Positions 16,863 through 25,013 of a stretch of DNA of 64,000 nt are shown here, piece by piece. The notes beneath the pieces are model-generated. The model worked only from the letters and a program-made list of their open reading frames with translations, searched no databases and was not told where the DNA came from. Position 1 is the stretch's first letter. Every line of letters begins with the position of its first letter. Position numbers and translations under genes: made by a program. Origin of the DNA: SYIM01 sp041182885 (GTDB lineage Bacteria; Pseudomonadota; Gammaproteobacteria; Burkholderiales; Burkholderiaceae_E); the NCBI GenBank assembly GCA_049423065.1, contig JBMSQB010000010.1, positions 5,730-69,729 of the forward strand, in the 5' to 3' direction.

Positions 16863-17675
16863 ATGTCATCTCTCAATATCCCCCGCCCGCTGACCGACCT
16901 GCCCGCATCACCGCCGGTCCGCGGGGTGTTCTTCGACATCGACGACACCTTTACCACCGACGGTCGGATGCGCCCCGAGGCACTCGCAGCGCTCGATGCC
17001 TGGCAGCAGTCGGGTCGGTTGTCGGTGGCGGTCACCGGTCGCCCAGCGGGCTGGTGCGACCACATTGCACGGATGTGGCCGGTCGATGCAGTGATCGGCG
17101 AAAACGGCGCCTTCTGGTTCCGCTATGACCGCGCCCGCCACCGCATGACGCGCCACTTCCTGCAGGACGAGGCCACGCTCGCAGCCAACCGGGCACGTTT
17201 TGACGAGATCGCCAGGCGGGTGCTCTCCGCCGTGCCAGGCGTTGCGGTGAGCGCCGACCAACCCTATCGGGCGTGTGATCTGGCCATCGATTTCGCCGAA
17301 GATGTGCAGACCGACGGACTTCCCACCGCCGACCGGGTGGCGAGCCTGCTGCGTGAGGCCGGGATGCACGTGAAAATCAGCTCCATCCATGTCAATGCCT
17401 GGTTCGGCGAACACGACAAGCTCAGTACGGCGCTCAAGATGGCGGCTGATGAATTCGGCATCACTGCCCAGGTGCTCGCGCGCGATCATCTTTACCTGGG
17501 CGATTCGCCCAATGACGCGCCCATGTTCGGGTTTTTCGAGCGTTCGATCGGGGTGGCCAATGTGCTTGACTACGGCGGCCGTATCGATCCAATGCCCGCG
17601 TTTGTCAGCCGGGAGCGTTCGGCCGCGGGCTTTGCTGAAGCACTCGCCCACGCACGCAGCCCTCGGCCCGGCTGA
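16863..17675 (+). CDS. HAD-IIB family phosphatase
   Basis: A 270-residue HAD-superfamily hydrolase of the Cof/sugar-phosphatase class. Motif I is FFDIDDTFT with the nucleophile D25 and acid/base D27, motif II is VAVTGRP, and motif IV is LYLGDSPNDAPMFGFF. A large C2-type cap lies between motifs II and III. The D-x-D-D-T nucleophile motif excludes phosphonoacetaldehyde hydrolase (PhnX), which has D-x-A-G-T. Its position directly after phnDCEE suggests it dephosphorylates an imported or derived phosphoester. The true substrate is unknown. Confidence 0.82.
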   Translation: MSSLNIPRPLTDLPASPPVRGVFFDIDDTFTTDGRMRPEALAALDAWQQSGRLSVAVTGRPAGWCDHIARMWPVDAVIGENGAFWFRYDRARHRMTRHFLQDEATLAANRARFDEIARRVLSAVPGVAVSADQPYRACDLAIDFAEDVQTDGLPTADRVASLLREAGMHVKISSIHVNAWFGEHDKLSTALKMAADEFGITAQVLARDHLYLGDSPNDAPMFGFFERSIGVANVLDYGGRIDPMPAFVSRERSAAGFAEALAHARSPRPG

Positions 17676-17776
17676 CGCGCGCGACCCGCCCGGCAGGGTT
17701 TGTCCGGGTATTGCCCACGCCCCTCCCGATCGTGCGACACTTCGGCCCTTCGTCAAGCCCTCACAGGAGATTCGAC

Positions 17777-18775
17777 ATGATCCGTCGTCTGCTCGGCGCC
17801 GCGCTGGCCATCGCGCTCGCAGTGCCCGCTTCAGTTTCGCTCGCCCAGGACAAACTCACCGCGCTGCATTCGTTTCCAGCCAACTGGGTGTACTCGCGAA
17901 GCTTCCTCAATTTCGTGAAAAAGGTGAATGACGAAGGCAAGGGCATCGTCGAGATCACCGTACGCGGCGGCCCCGAGGCCATGGGCATGTTCGAGCAGCC
18001 CAACGCGGTACGCAACGGCGTGGTCGACATGGTTTATACGCCGTGCGCGTTCTACGCTGCCGCCGTGCCTGAATGCGACGCTGTGTCGGCCTCCTCCATC
18101 GATGGCCCCACAGCACGCAAGAGCGGCGCCTACGACGCCTTGAATGACGCCCACATGAAGCGCATGGGCGTGCACTACCTGGGCTGGTTTGACAGCGGCA
18201 TCCGCTTCCACCTCTGGTCAACCAAGGAAATGAAGACCGACGCGCAGGGCAACCTCGACGTGAAGGGCTTCAAGGTGCGCGGCAACCCCATCTACAACGC
18301 CTTCCTCACCAACTTCCTGGGTGCGCAGGTGCTGAACATGCCCTCCACCGACATCTACACCGCGCTCGAGCGCGGCACCATCGAAATCACCGGCTGGACC
18401 GAGATCGGCATCATGGATGCCAACTGGGACAAGCACCTCAAGTTCCGGCTCGACCCGAAGTTTTTCTCCACCGATCTGGGCGTGATCATCAACGCGAAGA
18501 AATGGGCGTCGCTGCAGCCAAAGACGCGCGAGTTCCTCACCAGGATGGCGATTGCGCATGAGGTGGCGAGCATTGCCGACATGCAGCAGATCCGGGATCG
18601 CGAGATCGCCGAACTCGACAAACGCGGCGTCAAAACCTTCGCGCTCGGCGCCGAGGCCGGCAAGCGCTTCATCGCCGGTGCAAGCGCCGCAGCGCACGCC
18701 CGCATGAAAGAGCGGATGGACAAGGCGGGCGTGCCCAACGATTACGACAAGGTCGTCAAGCTGTTTACACCCTGA
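17777..18775 (+). CDS. dctP: TRAP transporter substrate-binding protein (DctP family)
   Basis: A 332-residue periplasmic TRAP receptor. A Shine-Dalgarno AGGAGA (17765-17770) and a clean signal peptide ending near SVSLAQD fix the start. The fold is seen in the ligand-contacting strand GFKVRGNPIYNAFLTNFLGA with the conserved Arg, and in STDIYTALERGTIEITGWTE. It precedes dctQ and dctM. The 137-bp gap to dctQ contains a strong stem-loop, a usual way of producing more receptor than membrane subunits. The ligand is unassigned, most likely a carboxylate. Confidence 0.9.
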   Translation: MIRRLLGAALAIALAVPASVSLAQDKLTALHSFPANWVYSRSFLNFVKKVNDEGKGIVEITVRGGPEAMGMFEQPNAVRNGVVDMVYTPCAFYAAAVPECDAVSASSIDGPTARKSGAYDALNDAHMKRMGVHYLGWFDSGIRFHLWSTKEMKTDAQGNLDVKGFKVRGNPIYNAFLTNFLGAQVLNMPSTDIYTALERGTIEITGWTEIGIMDANWDKHLKFRLDPKFFSTDLGVIINAKKWASLQPKTREFLTRMAIAHEVASIADMQQIRDREIAELDKRGVKTFALGAEAGKRFIAGASAAAHARMKERMDKAGVPNDYDKVVKLFTP

Positions 18776-18790
18776 GCGCAGCCGCTCCTG

Positions 18791-18833
18791 CCGGACGATG
18801 GCGCGTGACACGCAGCGCGCCGCCGTCGTCCGG
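18791..18833 (+). terminator. Stem-loop between TRAP dctP and dctQ
   Basis: The left arm CCGGACGATGGCGCG (18791-18805) pairs with the right arm CGCGCCGCCGTCGTCCGG (18816-18833). There are eight uninterrupted outer pairs (CCGGACGA/TCGTCCGG), an internal bulge and a CGCG inner stem around a 10-nt loop. No U-tract follows, so it is more likely an attenuator or a 3'-end stabiliser for the dctP transcript than a full terminator. Confidence 0.6.
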
Positions 18834-18912
18834 GCAGCGACCTGAGCCCTGGTCAGGCCCTGAACCGGCCTGACCCTGCCCCCAACCGCGACCCGACCCG
18901 CGAAAACCGGCC

Positions 18913-19431
18913 GTGAACCTGATCGCCCGACTCCATACGCTTGTCATCCGGACCATGGCGGTCGCGGCCGCACTGCTCATGGTGGCGGTCATGATCACCA
19001 TCTGCCTCGATGTCCTGATCCGCAATCTTGACCGTCAGCCCTCGGCCCACTTCTTTACCTTCAGCGAATACGCGCTGCTCCTCATTCCCTGCCTGGGGGC
19101 GCCCTGGCTGGTTCGCGAGAAGGGTCATGTGTACGTGGAACTGCTGCTGATGACCCTGAAGCGGCCCGCGCGAAAATGGTTCCTGCGCGCAATCGGTCTG
19201 CTCTGCGTGGCCATCTGCCTCACCATGGCCTGGTACGGGTTTGAGGTCACGATGCTCGACTGGGTTCAGAACAACAAGGACGTGCGTTCATTCGATGCGC
19301 CGCGCTGGGCCATCGTGATGTGGATCCCGATCTCGTTTCTCTTCATGGGGCTCGAGTTCGTGCGTTATCTGTGGCGCGACGAATCACCGCTCGCAGCCCT
19401 GGCAAGCGAAAGCGGCGGAGCCACTCACTGA
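18913..19431 (+). CDS. dctQ: TRAP transporter small permease (DctQ family)
   Basis: A 172-residue four-helix membrane protein, GTG start. It has the DctQ pattern: an N-terminal helix with MVAVMITICLDVLIRN, then the SEYALLLIPCLGAPWLVREKGHVYVEL segment carrying the typical G-H-V-x-V-E, and two more helices. The stop overlaps the dctM start by one base, so the membrane subunits are translationally coupled. Confidence 0.9.
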   Translation: MNLIARLHTLVIRTMAVAAALLMVAVMITICLDVLIRNLDRQPSAHFFTFSEYALLLIPCLGAPWLVREKGHVYVELLLMTLKRPARKWFLRAIGLLCVAICLTMAWYGFEVTMLDWVQNNKDVRSFDAPRWAIVMWIPISFLFMGLEFVRYLWRDESPLAALASESGGATH

Positions 19432-20744
19432 TGGACTGGATCTGGCCCGCCATCGTGCTGTTCGGCGCATCGGTTGCGCTGATGCTGGTTGGCATACCGG
19501 TGGCCATCGCGTTTTTCGCGACCAACATCATGGCCGCGGTGTTCTACATGGGCGGATCGGCTGCAATCGGCCAGGTGGTGAACAACGGCTTTGGCGCGAT
19601 GACCACCTTCGCGCTGGTGCCCATCCCCATGTTCCTCCTGATGGGCGAACTGTTCTATCACACGGGTCTTGCCACGCGCTGCTTCAACGCCGCCGACAAG
19701 CTGTTGGGCAATGTCCGCGGTCGCCTTTCCTATGTCACGCTCATCGGCGGCACCGCGTTTGCCGGGCCTGCCGGTTCTTCCATGGGCGCGTGTGCGCTCC
19801 TCGGCTCGCTGATGGTCCCCGACATGATGAAGCGGGGCTACAACAAATACCTGTCGATCGGTCCGATCATGGGCGTGGGCGGGTTGGCGGTCATCATCCC
19901 GCCGTCGGCACTCACCGTGCTCCTCGCCACGCTGGGGCAAACCGACGTCACCGACTTGCTGCTTGCCGGCATCATCCCGGGCCTGGTGCTTGCGGTCATG
20001 TATGGCGTGCTGATCTGGGGCTGGACGGTCATCGATCCCAGCGCCGCGCCCTACTACGAAGTCAAGCCCGCGCCGTTTGCCGAGAAAATCCGGCTGATCG
20101 TTTTCGATGTGCTGCCGATGGTCGGACTGATCGTGTTTTCGGTGGTGCTGATGCTGGTGGGCTGGGCCACGCCCACCGAAGCGGCAGCGCTGGGCGCGCT
20201 GTCGGTCGCGGTGCTCGCCGCCTGCTACCGCACGCTCACCTGGCAGGCGATCGTCCGATCGGTGGAGGGCGCACTACGGGTCACGGTGATGTCGTTCCTG
20301 ATCATTTTCGGCTCGGCCACGTTTGCCCAGGCGCTCGCCTTCACAGGCGCCTCGAGCGGACTCATGAACTGGGCGCTGTCATTCGAACTCGCACCGCTTG
20401 CCATGCTGCTCGCCATGATCGGCATTCTGCTGTTCCTGGGCTGTTTCATGGACCAGCTGTCCATGATGCTGCTCACCGCGCCCATCTTTTTCCCGCTGGC
20501 CAAGACGCTGGGCTTTGACCTCACGTGGTTCGGCCTCATCATGCTGCTCGCGCTCGAGATCGGCTACACCACGCCACCCTTCGGACTGCTGCTCTTTGTG
20601 ATGAAGGGCGTGGCGCCCCCGGAAACCACCATGCGTGACATCTATCTCGCCGCCGCACCGTTCATCGCCTGCGTGCTGATTCTGATCGCGCTCATCATCA
20701 TGTTCCCGCCGCTCGCCACCTGGGTGCCGGCACTGGCGAAATAG
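19431..20744 (+). CDS. dctM: TRAP transporter large permease (DctM family)
   Basis: A 437-residue, roughly 12-helix permease that catalyses Na+-coupled uptake with DctQ and the receptor. DctM hallmarks are LVPIPMFLLMGELFYHTGLA, GTAFAGPAGSSMGACALLGS, MVGWATPTEAAALGA-like VGWATPTEAAALGA and the C-terminal EIGYTTPPFGLLLFVMKGV. The start is the ATG overlapping the dctQ stop. It converges with the CoA-transferase gene with only 8 bp between stops. Confidence 0.93.
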   Translation: MDWIWPAIVLFGASVALMLVGIPVAIAFFATNIMAAVFYMGGSAAIGQVVNNGFGAMTTFALVPIPMFLLMGELFYHTGLATRCFNAADKLLGNVRGRLSYVTLIGGTAFAGPAGSSMGACALLGSLMVPDMMKRGYNKYLSIGPIMGVGGLAVIIPPSALTVLLATLGQTDVTDLLLAGIIPGLVLAVMYGVLIWGWTVIDPSAAPYYEVKPAPFAEKIRLIVFDVLPMVGLIVFSVVLMLVGWATPTEAAALGALSVAVLAACYRTLTWQAIVRSVEGALRVTVMSFLIIFGSATFAQALAFTGASSGLMNWALSFELAPLAMLLAMIGILLFLGCFMDQLSMMLLTAPIFFPLAKTLGFDLTWFGLIMLLALEIGYTTPPFGLLLFVMKGVAPPETTMRDIYLAAAPFIACVLILIALIIMFPPLATWVPALAK

Positions 20745-20752
20745 CGCAGGTC

Positions 20753-23434
20753 TCAGATCACGCCTTCCTCTGCGAGCCTGGCAATGTCCGAGGACGACAT
20801 GCCGAGATAGGTGGAGAGGATGAACGCATTGTCTTCGCCATAGCAGGGCGCACCGCGATCGATCGGCCCGCCGCTCCAGGCGGGCGTTCGTGACAGCTTC
20901 ACCGGAAATTCGCCCACCGGCCAGCGACCAATCTTGCTGCCCGTCACTTCGGACAGCCAGTCAAGCGCGCGCAGTTGCGGGTCGTGATCGCAGCGATCTT
21001 CGGCAGTCTGACAGACGCCCGCCGGCACCCCGGCGCGCTGCAGCCGCTGCATGCAGTCATAGTCGTTCTGCTGGAGCGTCCATGACTGCACAGCCTGGTC
21101 GAGCGCATCCTGGTTCGCGAGGCGGGCAGCAAGCGTTTCAAAACGCGGGTCCTGCGCCAGCGCAGTCATGCCGCTTTCGCGGATGAAGGCCTGCCATTGG
21201 GATTCATCGAAGCAGGCGATCGCAATCCAGCGGTCGTCGCCGCGAAGCCGATACGCGCCGTGCGGGGCCGCGGGCTTATACGGCGAGCGGTTGCCCGTTC
21301 GCTGCCACACGCGGCCATTGGCCGACCAGTCGAGCACTGCAACACCGGTCTGAAAGATTCCCGCTTCGCACTGCGAGGCATCGATCCACTGCCCTTCCCC
21401 CGTGCGCTCGCGGTGCCACAGCGCACCCAGCGCTGCGAGCGCAAACCCGTAGGCACCAATCCAGTCGAGATACGAATAGCCCCATCCGGCCGGCATCGCA
21501 GGCTCGGGCAGTCCGGACATGTCGGTGGAGCCCACCAGCGACGCTGCAATCGGACCCACGGTGCGAAATCGGCCGTACCGGCCTACCGACCCCATCCCTG
21601 ACTGCTGCACATAGATGATGTCGGGCCGGATCGAGCGCATCACGTCATAGCCCAGGCCCAGGCGCTCAAGAACGCCGGGCGAAAAGCCCTCGGCCACAAT
21701 GTCCGAGACCCGGATCAGTTCCTTCGCGATGGCGAGGCCCTTCGGATGCCGGATGTTGAGCGAGAGCCCGCGCTTGCCCGAGTTCTTGTTGTTGAACTGC
21801 CCGCCCATATCGGGGTCGGTGACGCCGATGAGTGGCGCGGTGGCGCGCTCGCGTGCCTCGCGGCCGCCAACCGGCGCCATGGCCGCAAGCCGGGTATCCG
21901 GGTTTTCCTTCCACTCAACCTTGAGGCTCTCTGCGCCGAGGGACGCGAGAATCCGTGTGCCCCCTGCCGACGCAAGGAACCAGGAGAAATCGAGGATGCG
22001 GACACCCTGCAGTGCAAACGGCATACCGCGCGCTGACTGCTGCGGGGCGGCGGAGTGCGGGCTGGCGGAGTGCGGTGCGGCCGGAGCCTGCCGGCCAGCC
22101 GCAGCGCACACCGGCGATTCAGCAGACGATTCGGACGCGCGCGCGGCAACGCCCGGCGCGCCCAGCCACCCGGCGAGCCTTGCCTGATGTTCGCCGAGCG
22201 CAGGCGCCGGCCCGCAGCTCTGCCACGCCGTCGCGGTGCTCAGCCACTTGCTCACCGGGTAACACAGCGACCGCCCAAGCTCGGGGTGTTCGATGTTGGA
22301 AAAGGTTGCACGCTGCTGCCAGTGCGGATCGGTCGCGTTTTCATGCGGCTTTCGCACCGGCGCCCACAGCAAACCCGCCTCCTGCGCGGCCTGCCAGGGC
22401 ACGGTCTCATGGCGCCAGGCCCGCATGAAACGCTGCACAACGTCGAGCGTGTGCATGGTGGCCTCATCGGTACCCGCCGACCCCGGAATGGTGCGCGCCT
22501 TGAAGTCGGCCTCGGCGGCGGGCTGCTCGAGATCAGCAGCCATCTGCCATCGGTCGAGAAAGGGCACGAGCTTTGCCTTGTCGCGCGCCGATACCCCCCA
22601 GGTCATGACCCAGCGTCCATCCTTGGTGTGGCTCACATTGGGCGAGCGGCTGGGAAATTCGACTGCGTGGCGCGCGGTCTGACGGAAGACCGGGGCGCGC
22701 CGCATCACCCAGGACATCACGTCGATCTCGGTGTTTTTCGAAACCGCCTCATGCACCGCGCAGCAAAGATCCTGGCCCTCTCCGGTACGCGCTCGGTGAA
22801 GAAGCGCCGCCACGATGGCCGCCGCCAGCTGATCACCGGCAATGTGATACGCGTGCCAGCTCTGCGGGGCGATCGGCGGCGTGTCGTACTGGCCGCTGGG
22901 ATCGGGGTCGTAACCGCAATTCATCATCACGCCGCCCAGCGCCAGATGCACCAGATCGCCCGCCTGAAAATCTTTCCACGGGCCGGTGTCACCGAATGGC
23001 GTCATGCGGGCATGAATCAGCCTCGGAAAGCGCTCTGAAAGCAGCTTGTCGGGCGAGAGACTTGTGGCAAGGCGCCCGTTGGTGCCGTCGACCAGGATGT
23101 CCGCGGACGCAATGAGCGCGAGCATCTGTTCGCGCTGCTGCGCGTCTGCGGCATCCAGCACCACCGACTGCTTGCCCCGGTTGTAGTTCATAAAGAACAG
23201 CGATCGGTCGGCACCCGGCTGATCGCCGACAAACGGCCCGATCGTGCGGGTGGGACTACCCGAGGGCGGCTCGATCTTGATCACCTCGGCACCGAGCCCG
23301 GCAAGCACAAGACCCACGTATTCGGCCGATTCGTCGGCCACTTCGACCACCCTGAGCCCGGCCAGCATGCCGGGCTTGCCGGCGGGCGACAGACGTTGTG
23401 CGAGGGATTCGGCCGGCGCTGAGGGCGTGGACAT
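20753..23434 (-). CDS. Tandem-fused class III (CaiB/BaiF) CoA-transferase
   Basis: An 893-residue protein containing two full CaiB/BaiF CoA-transferase domains, at about 24-430 and 474-890, joined by an Ala/Ser/Pro-rich linker (about 430-470). Typical family members are single-domain, 380-450 residues. Both halves have the opening strand (GLRVVEVADESAEYVG; GVRILDFSWFLASAGG) and the RTGEGQ turn. Counting back 22 residues from the Gly of TGEGQ, the formyl-CoA transferase catalytic Asp is D657 in the second half but Tyr196 in the first. The second half therefore looks catalytic and the first may be structural. It activates an unknown carboxylate. A Bug receptor is divergent. Confidence 0.9.
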   Translation of the reverse strand: MSTPSAPAESLAQRLSPAGKPGMLAGLRVVEVADESAEYVGLVLAGLGAEVIKIEPPSGSPTRTIGPFVGDQPGADRSLFFMNYNRGKQSVVLDAADAQQREQMLALIASADILVDGTNGRLATSLSPDKLLSERFPRLIHARMTPFGDTGPWKDFQAGDLVHLALGGVMMNCGYDPDPSGQYDTPPIAPQSWHAYHIAGDQLAAAIVAALLHRARTGEGQDLCCAVHEAVSKNTEIDVMSWVMRRAPVFRQTARHAVEFPSRSPNVSHTKDGRWVMTWGVSARDKAKLVPFLDRWQMAADLEQPAAEADFKARTIPGSAGTDEATMHTLDVVQRFMRAWRHETVPWQAAQEAGLLWAPVRKPHENATDPHWQQRATFSNIEHPELGRSLCYPVSKWLSTATAWQSCGPAPALGEHQARLAGWLGAPGVAARASESSAESPVCAAAGRQAPAAPHSASPHSAAPQQSARGMPFALQGVRILDFSWFLASAGGTRILASLGAESLKVEWKENPDTRLAAMAPVGGREARERATAPLIGVTDPDMGGQFNNKNSGKRGLSLNIRHPKGLAIAKELIRVSDIVAEGFSPGVLERLGLGYDVMRSIRPDIIYVQQSGMGSVGRYGRFRTVGPIAASLVGSTDMSGLPEPAMPAGWGYSYLDWIGAYGFALAALGALWHRERTGEGQWIDASQCEAGIFQTGVAVLDWSANGRVWQRTGNRSPYKPAAPHGAYRLRGDDRWIAIACFDESQWQAFIRESGMTALAQDPRFETLAARLANQDALDQAVQSWTLQQNDYDCMQRLQRAGVPAGVCQTAEDRCDHDPQLRALDWLSEVTGSKIGRWPVGEFPVKLSRTPAWSGGPIDRGAPCYGEDNAFILSTYLGMSSSDIARLAEEGVI

Positions 23435-23587
23435 GGCAATCTCGAATTGGATTCAGTGAAACATCGGGTCGGCACGCCGCGCGATGTGGCCTACCATCGC
23501 AAGACCGCCTTGGAAGTTGCCGCGTGTGCGAGGCCTTCTCGATCGCATGCTCGGGCGCAAGGCATTCTAATCACCGGAGACATCCCC
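23435..23587. promoter_or_regulatory. Divergent region, CoA-transferase / Bug receptor
   Basis: A 153-bp gap between divergent genes, expected to hold both promoters. A CGGAGA Shine-Dalgarno at 23576-23581 serves the Bug gene. No clear operator was seen. Confidence 0.4.
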
Positions 23588-24544
23588 ATGAAGCGCAGTT
23601 TCGTTGCGGCATTTCTGTTTACGCTTGCCAGCGCAGTCACCGCACAGCCCTGGCCCAATCAGTCGCTCCGGCTGGTGGTGCCGTTCGCGCCCGGCGGCGG
23701 CGTGGACACCATGGCACGCATCCTTGCGCAACCCCTTGCACAGCGCCTCGGGCAATCGGTGGCGGTCGACAACCGCGGCGGCGCGGGCGGCAACATCGGT
23801 ACCGAAGTCGCCGCGCGCTCGAAACCCGATGGCTACACCATTCTGATGGCCTCGGTCAGTCCGAATGCCGTGAATGTTCATCTCTATTCCAAGCTGCCGT
23901 TTGATCCCATCCGCGATTTCGAGCCGGTCATCTATTTCTCGCAGGTGCCCAACATCCTGGTGGTCGCAGCTGGTTCGCCATACAACTCGGCGCGTGAACT
24001 GATCGATTTCGCGCGTGCCAACCCGAACAAGGTGAGCTACGGCTCGGCCGGTGTGGGCTCGTCACACCATCTGGCCGGACAGATGCTTGCAACCCATACC
24101 GGCGTGCAGCTGATGCATGTGCCGTATCGCGGTGCAGGCATGGCGCACTCCGACCTGCTTGCAGGCACGATCACGCTCATGATGGACACCACCGCGCCGG
24201 TTTCCTTCGTGGCAGCAGGCAAGATGAAGGCGCTCGCGGTGGCTGCCGACAAGCGTTCACCGGCGTTTCCGCAGCTCCCCACTTTCTCCGAGCTGGGTAT
24301 CAAGGGGGTGTCGATGTCAGCCTGGTACGGTGTGATGGCGCCTGCCGGAACGCCGCGCGAGATTGTCGATCGGCTGAATACCGAGATCAATGCGGTGCTG
24401 AAGGATCCGGCAGTGGTGAAGCGGCTCAATGACCTGGGCGCCGATATCGGCGGCGGCAGCGCGCAAGACTTCGGCCGTTTCGTCGAGGCCGAAATCAAGC
24501 GTTATGCGGAAGTGGTGAAGGCCGCGGGAGCGAAACTCGACTGA
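23588..24544 (+). CDS. Bug family (TctC-type) receptor
   Basis: A 318-residue periplasmic receptor of the Bug family. A signal peptide (MKRSFVAAFLFTLASAVTAQ) follows a good Shine-Dalgarno. Family motifs are SLRLVVPFAPGGGVDTMARI, VDNRGGAGGNIGTEVAA, HVPYRGAGMAHSDLLAG and APAGTPREIVDRLN. Being divergent from the fused CoA-transferase, it probably delivers the acid that this enzyme activates. It ends in front of a convergent terminator-like inverted repeat. Confidence 0.92.
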   Translation: MKRSFVAAFLFTLASAVTAQPWPNQSLRLVVPFAPGGGVDTMARILAQPLAQRLGQSVAVDNRGGAGGNIGTEVAARSKPDGYTILMASVSPNAVNVHLYSKLPFDPIRDFEPVIYFSQVPNILVVAAGSPYNSARELIDFARANPNKVSYGSAGVGSSHHLAGQMLATHTGVQLMHVPYRGAGMAHSDLLAGTITLMMDTTAPVSFVAAGKMKALAVAADKRSPAFPQLPTFSELGIKGVSMSAWYGVMAPAGTPREIVDRLNTEINAVLKDPAVVKRLNDLGADIGGGSAQDFGRFVEAEIKRYAEVVKAAGAKLD

Positions 24545-24558
24545 GCGGCGAGCGAACC

Positions 24559-24590
24559 CCAGGCGCCCCCGCGCGAGCGACGGCGCCTGG
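24559..24590. terminator. Inverted repeat between convergent Bug and DUF35 genes
   Basis: A perfect 9-bp inverted repeat, CCAGGCGCC (24559-24567) and GGCGCCTGG (24582-24590), separated by 14 nt. It sits exactly in the 47-bp gap between two convergent stop codons, as expected for a bidirectional terminator. No U-tract is evident. Confidence 0.55.
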
Positions 24591-24591
24591 C

Positions 24592-25002
24592 TTACGCGGG
24601 CACGAAACGCGGCAGGGTGAGCTCGGGCGATACATCATCGAACACCACCCGAAGCGGCATCCCGGCGCGAGCGCCTTCAGGAATGCCGCCCGCGAAATTG
24701 CTGATCAGAATCGGCCCTTCCTCGAGCTTCACGAGGCAGGCGTCGTAGGGTACGTCGTCGCGAAAGCTCACCCAGTAGGCGCGGTGAAACAGCACCCACG
24801 AAAGCAGCGTCGCGCGTCCGCTCACATCCTCCCACGACTGCCGATCGGACAGGCAAGCCGGGCACACCGGACCCGGTGGAAAGTGACGGTCACCGCAAGC
24901 ATCGCAGCGCTGTACCGCGAGGCGATGCTCTCGCGCGCGCTGCCAGAACGGGCGGGCGTCGGGATCGTCGGACGGAAGCGGCTTATCGTAGTGTCCAAGC
25001 AT
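24592..25002 (-). CDS. Zn-ribbon OB-fold (DUF35) acyl-CoA-associated protein
   Basis: A 136-residue DUF35 protein: a rubredoxin-like zinc ribbon C-x2-C-x10-C-x2-C (CDACGD...CPACLS, about 34-52) followed by an OB-fold. Such proteins form obligate complexes with thiolase-superfamily partners, for example ChsH2 with the retro-aldolase Ltp2, and help bind acyl-CoA. The start at 25002 (MLGHYDKPLP) follows a GAGGAG Shine-Dalgarno and lies 11 nt after the thiolase-like gene stop. The two products very probably act as one complex. Confidence 0.9.
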   Translation of the reverse strand: MLGHYDKPLPSDDPDARPFWQRAREHRLAVQRCDACGDRHFPPGPVCPACLSDRQSWEDVSGRATLLSWVLFHRAYWVSFRDDVPYDACLVKLEEGPILISNFAGGIPEGARAGMPLRVVFDDVSPELTLPRFVPA

Positions 25003-25013
25003 GTCGGGTCTCC

